This document shows positions 60,462-64,000 of a DNA stretch of 64,000 bases, one piece after another (positions within the stretch are counted from its first letter, which is position 1; the number at the start of each line of letters is the position of its first letter). The translations under genes were made by a program, and so were the position numbers. The stretch is from Ciona intestinalis (lineage: Eukaryota > Chordata > Ascidiacea > Phlebobranchia > Cionidae). The notes under the pieces are model-generated. The model was not told where the DNA came from. It made no database searches and saw only the letters and a program-made list of their open reading frames with translations. The stretch is from assembly GCF_000224145.3 (NCBI RefSeq), contig NW_004190455.1, positions 62,001 to 126,000 of the forward strand, given 5' to 3'.

Positions 60462-63400
60462 ATGACAATTTTTCGAAAGCTGTTCGGTCGAACCAGGATA
60501 TTTTCAGTCAGATGCAAACGAAAGGTTGGGACGAACAGGTCGAAGAAATGTCTGGTCTCTATTACTGTGATGTTATTTATAGTTTTTGTTTATCAACAAC
60601 GAGCGCAAAGGTTGGTGGTGAATTTGAAATAATACATTATCCGTATAGTAGGATGTGGTGACATTTTGACACCTTCAGCACATAATACCCAAATATCCTG
60701 ATTGAGTTTTAAACAATTAACAACGGTCTATGGAAGTCGTGAGGATACGGTTTTATAATTCTTTGAATTTTCTTTGTTTATTACTAAATAAAACGAGAAA
60801 ATAAATTGAAAATGTGTCCCGTCTTCCCCACCCTACTATATATTAATTGTTAGTGGGTTGATGAAACGATATGATATTCACGGTTACCTACCTATATATA
60901 CCTATGGCAATCAACTGGTCGTGCCGGCGTTAGCTTGTAAACCACAGCAGTTTTTGAGAAAGTACACTAATGTATTAGTCATGGGTGGTAAAGCATACAG
61001 TAACACAATTATTCTATCATTTGTCGTATTCTAACTACATAGTAATTACACCAAGCACGAAGTGTATGGAACATACGTGTTATAACGACTGACATTATAG
61101 TCTGATGGATTTATTGCAGCCACGCTTTTACTCGAGTAGCTTTTACCCGCAGCCTGTTTTAACAGCTGTCGTTTTGCTGCTGTAAATGCATTTCTCTTTG
61201 TTGTATTATATTATTTATTTTGGTCTTCGTTACTTTATTAAAAGAGATAAATAAAAATTATTTAGTGTTATGCTAATAGCCGCTCTCGTTGCCCCCACTC
61301 GAAAATACAGCAGTTACATTCATTAATTTATCCATATACTGTTCTACTTTAGATTTGTTCACCAAGTCAAATCATCGGCGTTGCTTTCGTTAAATACGAC
61401 CCAATCCACGTTTAACTTAAGGTCAAATACGATAGTTAGCAATGCTGAAGGACCTCCAATACAACCTACGTTGGACTTGAAAAACTGTAGCAATAATGAG
61501 TTGGGTAAGACAAGGAATATTTTGCATATTTACTTTCATTGGTTATTTCCACCTTAACAATTAAAACGCTCTTTTAGAGTCGTCAGGATACGGTTATATA
61601 ATTGTCTAAATACTCTTTGTTTACTACCAAATGGGACAAAAAAGAGAATGAAAACATGTCCCTTACCTCACCATACCATAAATATAAAAAAGGGAATAAG
61701 TTTCATTCATCCATTTAGAACTGCCAGTTCAAACTACCACAATTGGCCATCAATCATGGCAGCAATATTCAATCACGGATAAATTAACACCTGTTGTAAT
61801 ATATAGTAGGGTGGGGGAAGATGGGGCACCTTTAGCACATAATATCCAAATATCCTGATCGTGTTTTAAACAATTAACAACGTTCTATGGGAGTCGTGAG
61901 GATATAGTTTTATAATTATTTGATTTTTCTTTGTTTTCTACCAAATAGAAAGTTAAAATAGAACGGAAAATTTCCTTTCTTTAATAAAGGTAACTTACTT
62001 TATCCTCGCGTGGTCGGAAAACGACAGTCGTTACCACACGGGTTTAACACCTCAGGCCAGCTTACGAGTTACCATGTATGTTACTTCGTGGGTAATTATT
62101 TCTGTTAATTTGGACAACCCATCAGTGACCACTGGGTTGGAGAAATTGCCGTTAAGTGTCTTGCCCAAGGACTTTTCCCCCACCCTATAATGCTTATTGT
62201 TATTTCAAAATTCAAGTTGGACCGATGGCCATTAACCCGAACATTACACCCAATTTTGACGAAGTGGAAAATGCATCAAGTATTCACTTGTTGAAGAATG
62301 GATGTTATACGCCAACAACCTGCATACCAAGGTGGGATAAATACTTTATATTTGTGTTACTTACACCATATAGCATGGTACTGGTAACTTAGGTGGTAAC
62401 TTACAAATCTTAGTGTATATACCATTTATGAACGATTGTAACTTGTTTATTCTCGCAACGACAGTCATTATAACACGGGTGTTATGTTTCATACACCTCT
62501 TGCTTACAAGTTACAGCGTATGTAACTTTGTGGGTGATTGTTTTTCTGTGTGGCTGATAATTTAGACAATCTAACAGTGACCACTGGGTTAGAGCCAACT
62601 ACAAGTGTCTTGGCCAAGCACACATATACGTCCACAATGATGGCAGAGACAACCTTATGCATACAACAATAGTGATAAAACATTTAGTTTATTGCAGGCA
62701 AAAAGTCGCTGTTATCATTCCGTTCAAAGAAAGAGATGCTCATCTAAAAACATTGTTGTTTTACCTTCACCCGATGTTGCAACGGCAGAAAATAAGTTAC
62801 TGCATTTTCGTCGCTGAGCAGGTAAGAGGTGGAATTTACTTTAATATTTTAAAGCGTTTTTTTTTTTATTTAATGCACGATTTTTACAATCCTGCATGTA
62901 TAGTAGGGTGGAGTGAGATGTTTCATTCTCTTTTCTCGTCCCATTTAGTAGTATACAAAGAATACTTACAAAATTGTAGAACCGTATCCTCACGTCTCTA
63001 AAAGAGCGCTGGTAATTGTTTAAAAAACGATTAGAACATGGGGAGTATTATGCAATAACGGTATCCATCTTACACTCAGTAATATAACTATACGATTAAA
63101 AACATAATTTTTTTTTTCTGATTCACAATTCACATTTTCTATTCGTGCAAATCGACAACATCAGGAAATGCGAGATTACGTGCTAACAGTATTATATACC
63201 AAACAATGGTATAAAATGCGACCATAAAATTTTATTAATTATCTTTTTTCTCAATTTTCATTTCTCTTTTATTTCAGTTCGACGATGGTCAGTTTAACAA
63301 AGCCATGATAATGAACGCTGCGTTTGAAGAAGCGATGAAACACGATTGGTTTGATTGTATTATATTTCATGACGTGGATATGATTCCAGAGGATGATAGG

Positions 63401-64000
63401 AATCTTTATGTTTGTGGGGAACAGCCCCGTCATATTTCGCCAGGTATAACGTAGTTGAGTCGTATGAACATTTGTAAGTAATATAGTTGGGTGGGGGAAG
63501 ATGGGACACCTTTTCATTCTATTTTATCCTTCGATTTGGTAAAAAAAAACGAAGAATGTTTAAAGAATTATAAAACCGTATCCCCACGACTTCCATAGAC
63601 CGTTGTTAATTGTTTAAAACACGATCAGAATAGTTTAATATTATATGCTAAAGGTGACCCATTGCCCATACACTACTAAATATGGCTAAGTGGTATATAA
63701 AAGTAATCGAACCTGTACCTTGGTTACAAGCTTACTAACCACACTAAGTTACAACGCTTTTAAATCATATTCCAATTCCACCATATTCACCACAGTAGCA
63801 ACAAAAATCCAACAACCCATTTACCCGGTTCAAGTTAAGTCCTTTATTTACCCACTACCGCATTCCTGTCATATCATATTCCCATTCCACCATGTTCTGA
63901 TTCATTTCCATTTCCACAGCCATTGACAAGTTCGATTACAAGTCCCATTACGGCACAGAGTTTGGAGGTGTGACCGGTATAACGCCTGCGCAATACAGGA
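60462..64000 (+). CDS. B4GALT: Beta-1,4-galactosyltransferase (GT7), 3' end beyond the window
   Basis: Golgi type II enzyme that transfers galactose from UDP-Gal to terminal GlcNAc or similar acceptors. Exons 60462-60610, 61353-61504, 62217-62331, 62697-62821, 63278-63443, 63920-64000 onward; phases agree. A basic N terminus and a hydrophobic span near residues 33-46 (VSITVMLFIVFVY) form the signal anchor. A stem with NTT and NCS sites follows. Catalytic blocks: VGPM, NGCYTPTTC, KVAVIIPFKERDAHL, YLHPMLQRQKISYCIFVAEQ, FNKAMIMNAAFEEA, FHDVDMIP (metal-binding DVD), QPRHIS, AIDKFDYKSHYGTEFGGVTG. The WGWG(G/E)ED motif lies beyond the edge. Which of the B4GALT1-7 types it matches cannot be decided; the stretch is closest to B4GALT1-4. 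Introns carry several MITEs. Confidence 0.95.
60643..60840 (+). mobile_element. Cimi-1-like MITE copy (B4GALT intron 1)
   Basis: TATAGTAGGATGTGGTGACA and TTCCCCACCCTACTATA ends; starts about 30 bp after the first donor. A partial copy without left end is at about 61553-61676. Confidence 0.85.
61799..62190 (+). mobile_element. MITE-SINE composite (B4GALT intron 2)
   Basis: Left MITE end ATATAGTAGGGTGGGGGAAG at 61800, MITE interior to about 61980, then a SINE tail and body (CTTTATCCTCGCGTGGTCGG, ACCACTGGGTTGGAG, GTCTTGCCCAAGGAC), then a MITE right end CTTTTCCCCCACCCTATAA at 62172-62190. So a SINE piece sits inside a MITE. It ends 26 bp before exon 3 at 62217. A related unit with the same inner junction is at 37944-38226. 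Confidence 0.8.
62430..62665. repeat. SINE, reverse orientation (B4GALT intron 3)
   Basis: ACTTGTTTATTCTCG, ACGACAGTCATTATAACACG, TTACAGCGTATGTAACTTTG, GTGTGGCTGATAATTTAGAC, ACCACTGGGTTAGAG, GTGTCTTGGCCAAGCACAC. Ends 30 bp before exon 4. Confidence 0.75.
62899..63084 (-). mobile_element. Eroded Cimi-1-like MITE copy (B4GALT intron 4)
   Basis: TATAGTAGGGTGGAGTGAGATG at left, interior in reverse (CCATTTAGTAGTATACAAAG, CCGTATCCTCACG), weak right end TTACACTCAGTAATATA. Confidence 0.7.
63480..63678 (-). mobile_element. Cimi-1-like MITE copy (B4GALT intron 5)
   Basis: TATAGTTGGGTGGGGGAAGA at left, complete interior in reverse, right end CCATTGCCCATACACTACTA worn. Confidence 0.8.

Overview
This window looks like nuclear DNA of the sea squirt Ciona (an ascidian tunicate, probably the C. 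intestinalis/robusta group). It is AT-rich. Its genes are split into many small exons with GT-AG introns, and the proteins are chordate-like. Non-coding DNA is filled with small repeats resembling families published for Ciona: a ~195 bp MITE like Cimi-1 and tRNA-derived SINEs like Cics-1. Species and repeat names come from memory, not from a search. There are two assembly gaps (17005-17129 and 17959-18008).

Layout, left to right. (1) A tau-tubulin kinase (TTBK) gene, + strand, 31-11501, missing its 5' end. (2) A cholinesterase/carboxylesterase-like gene with an N-terminal membrane anchor, + strand, 13363-21514; one exon is probably lost near the first gap. (3) PSMC1, the proteasome ATPase Rpt2, - strand, 26970-21920. 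(4) An unidentified multi-pass membrane protein, + strand, 28528-31188, followed by an inverted copy of its exons 2 and 3. (5) COQ7, - strand, 34370-32288. (6) A large inverted duplication: the left arm (34712-36908) carries broken copies of NUBP2 exon 2 and TANGO2; the right arm (43421-45705) carries the matching DNA next to a complete NUBP2. Between the arms lies a secreted lectin-like gene (39058-41815). (7) A two-exon gene for a 59-residue secreted peptide, 45935-46610. (8) A membrane-anchored COMT/TOMT-like protein, - strand, 52550-48763. (9) A phafin (PH plus FYVE), - strand, 56627-54345. (10) ENSA/ARPP19, - strand, 57396-57052. (11) A beta-1,4-galactosyltransferase, + strand, from 60462, running off the right edge.

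The genes are unrelated housekeeping and lineage-specific genes, with no sign of a shared pathway. The most interesting signals are structural: two independent inverted duplications; a perfect 34 bp palindrome inserted with a 7 bp duplication close to one breakpoint; TANGO2 copies broken at different places; a PIF/Harbinger-like insertion whose empty site can be read in the same window; two hAT-like MITEs with 8 bp target duplications; a TIR element filled with telomere-like repeats; and minisatellites that grew from pieces of dispersed repeats. No RNA genes, CRISPR arrays or intact viral or LTR elements were found.
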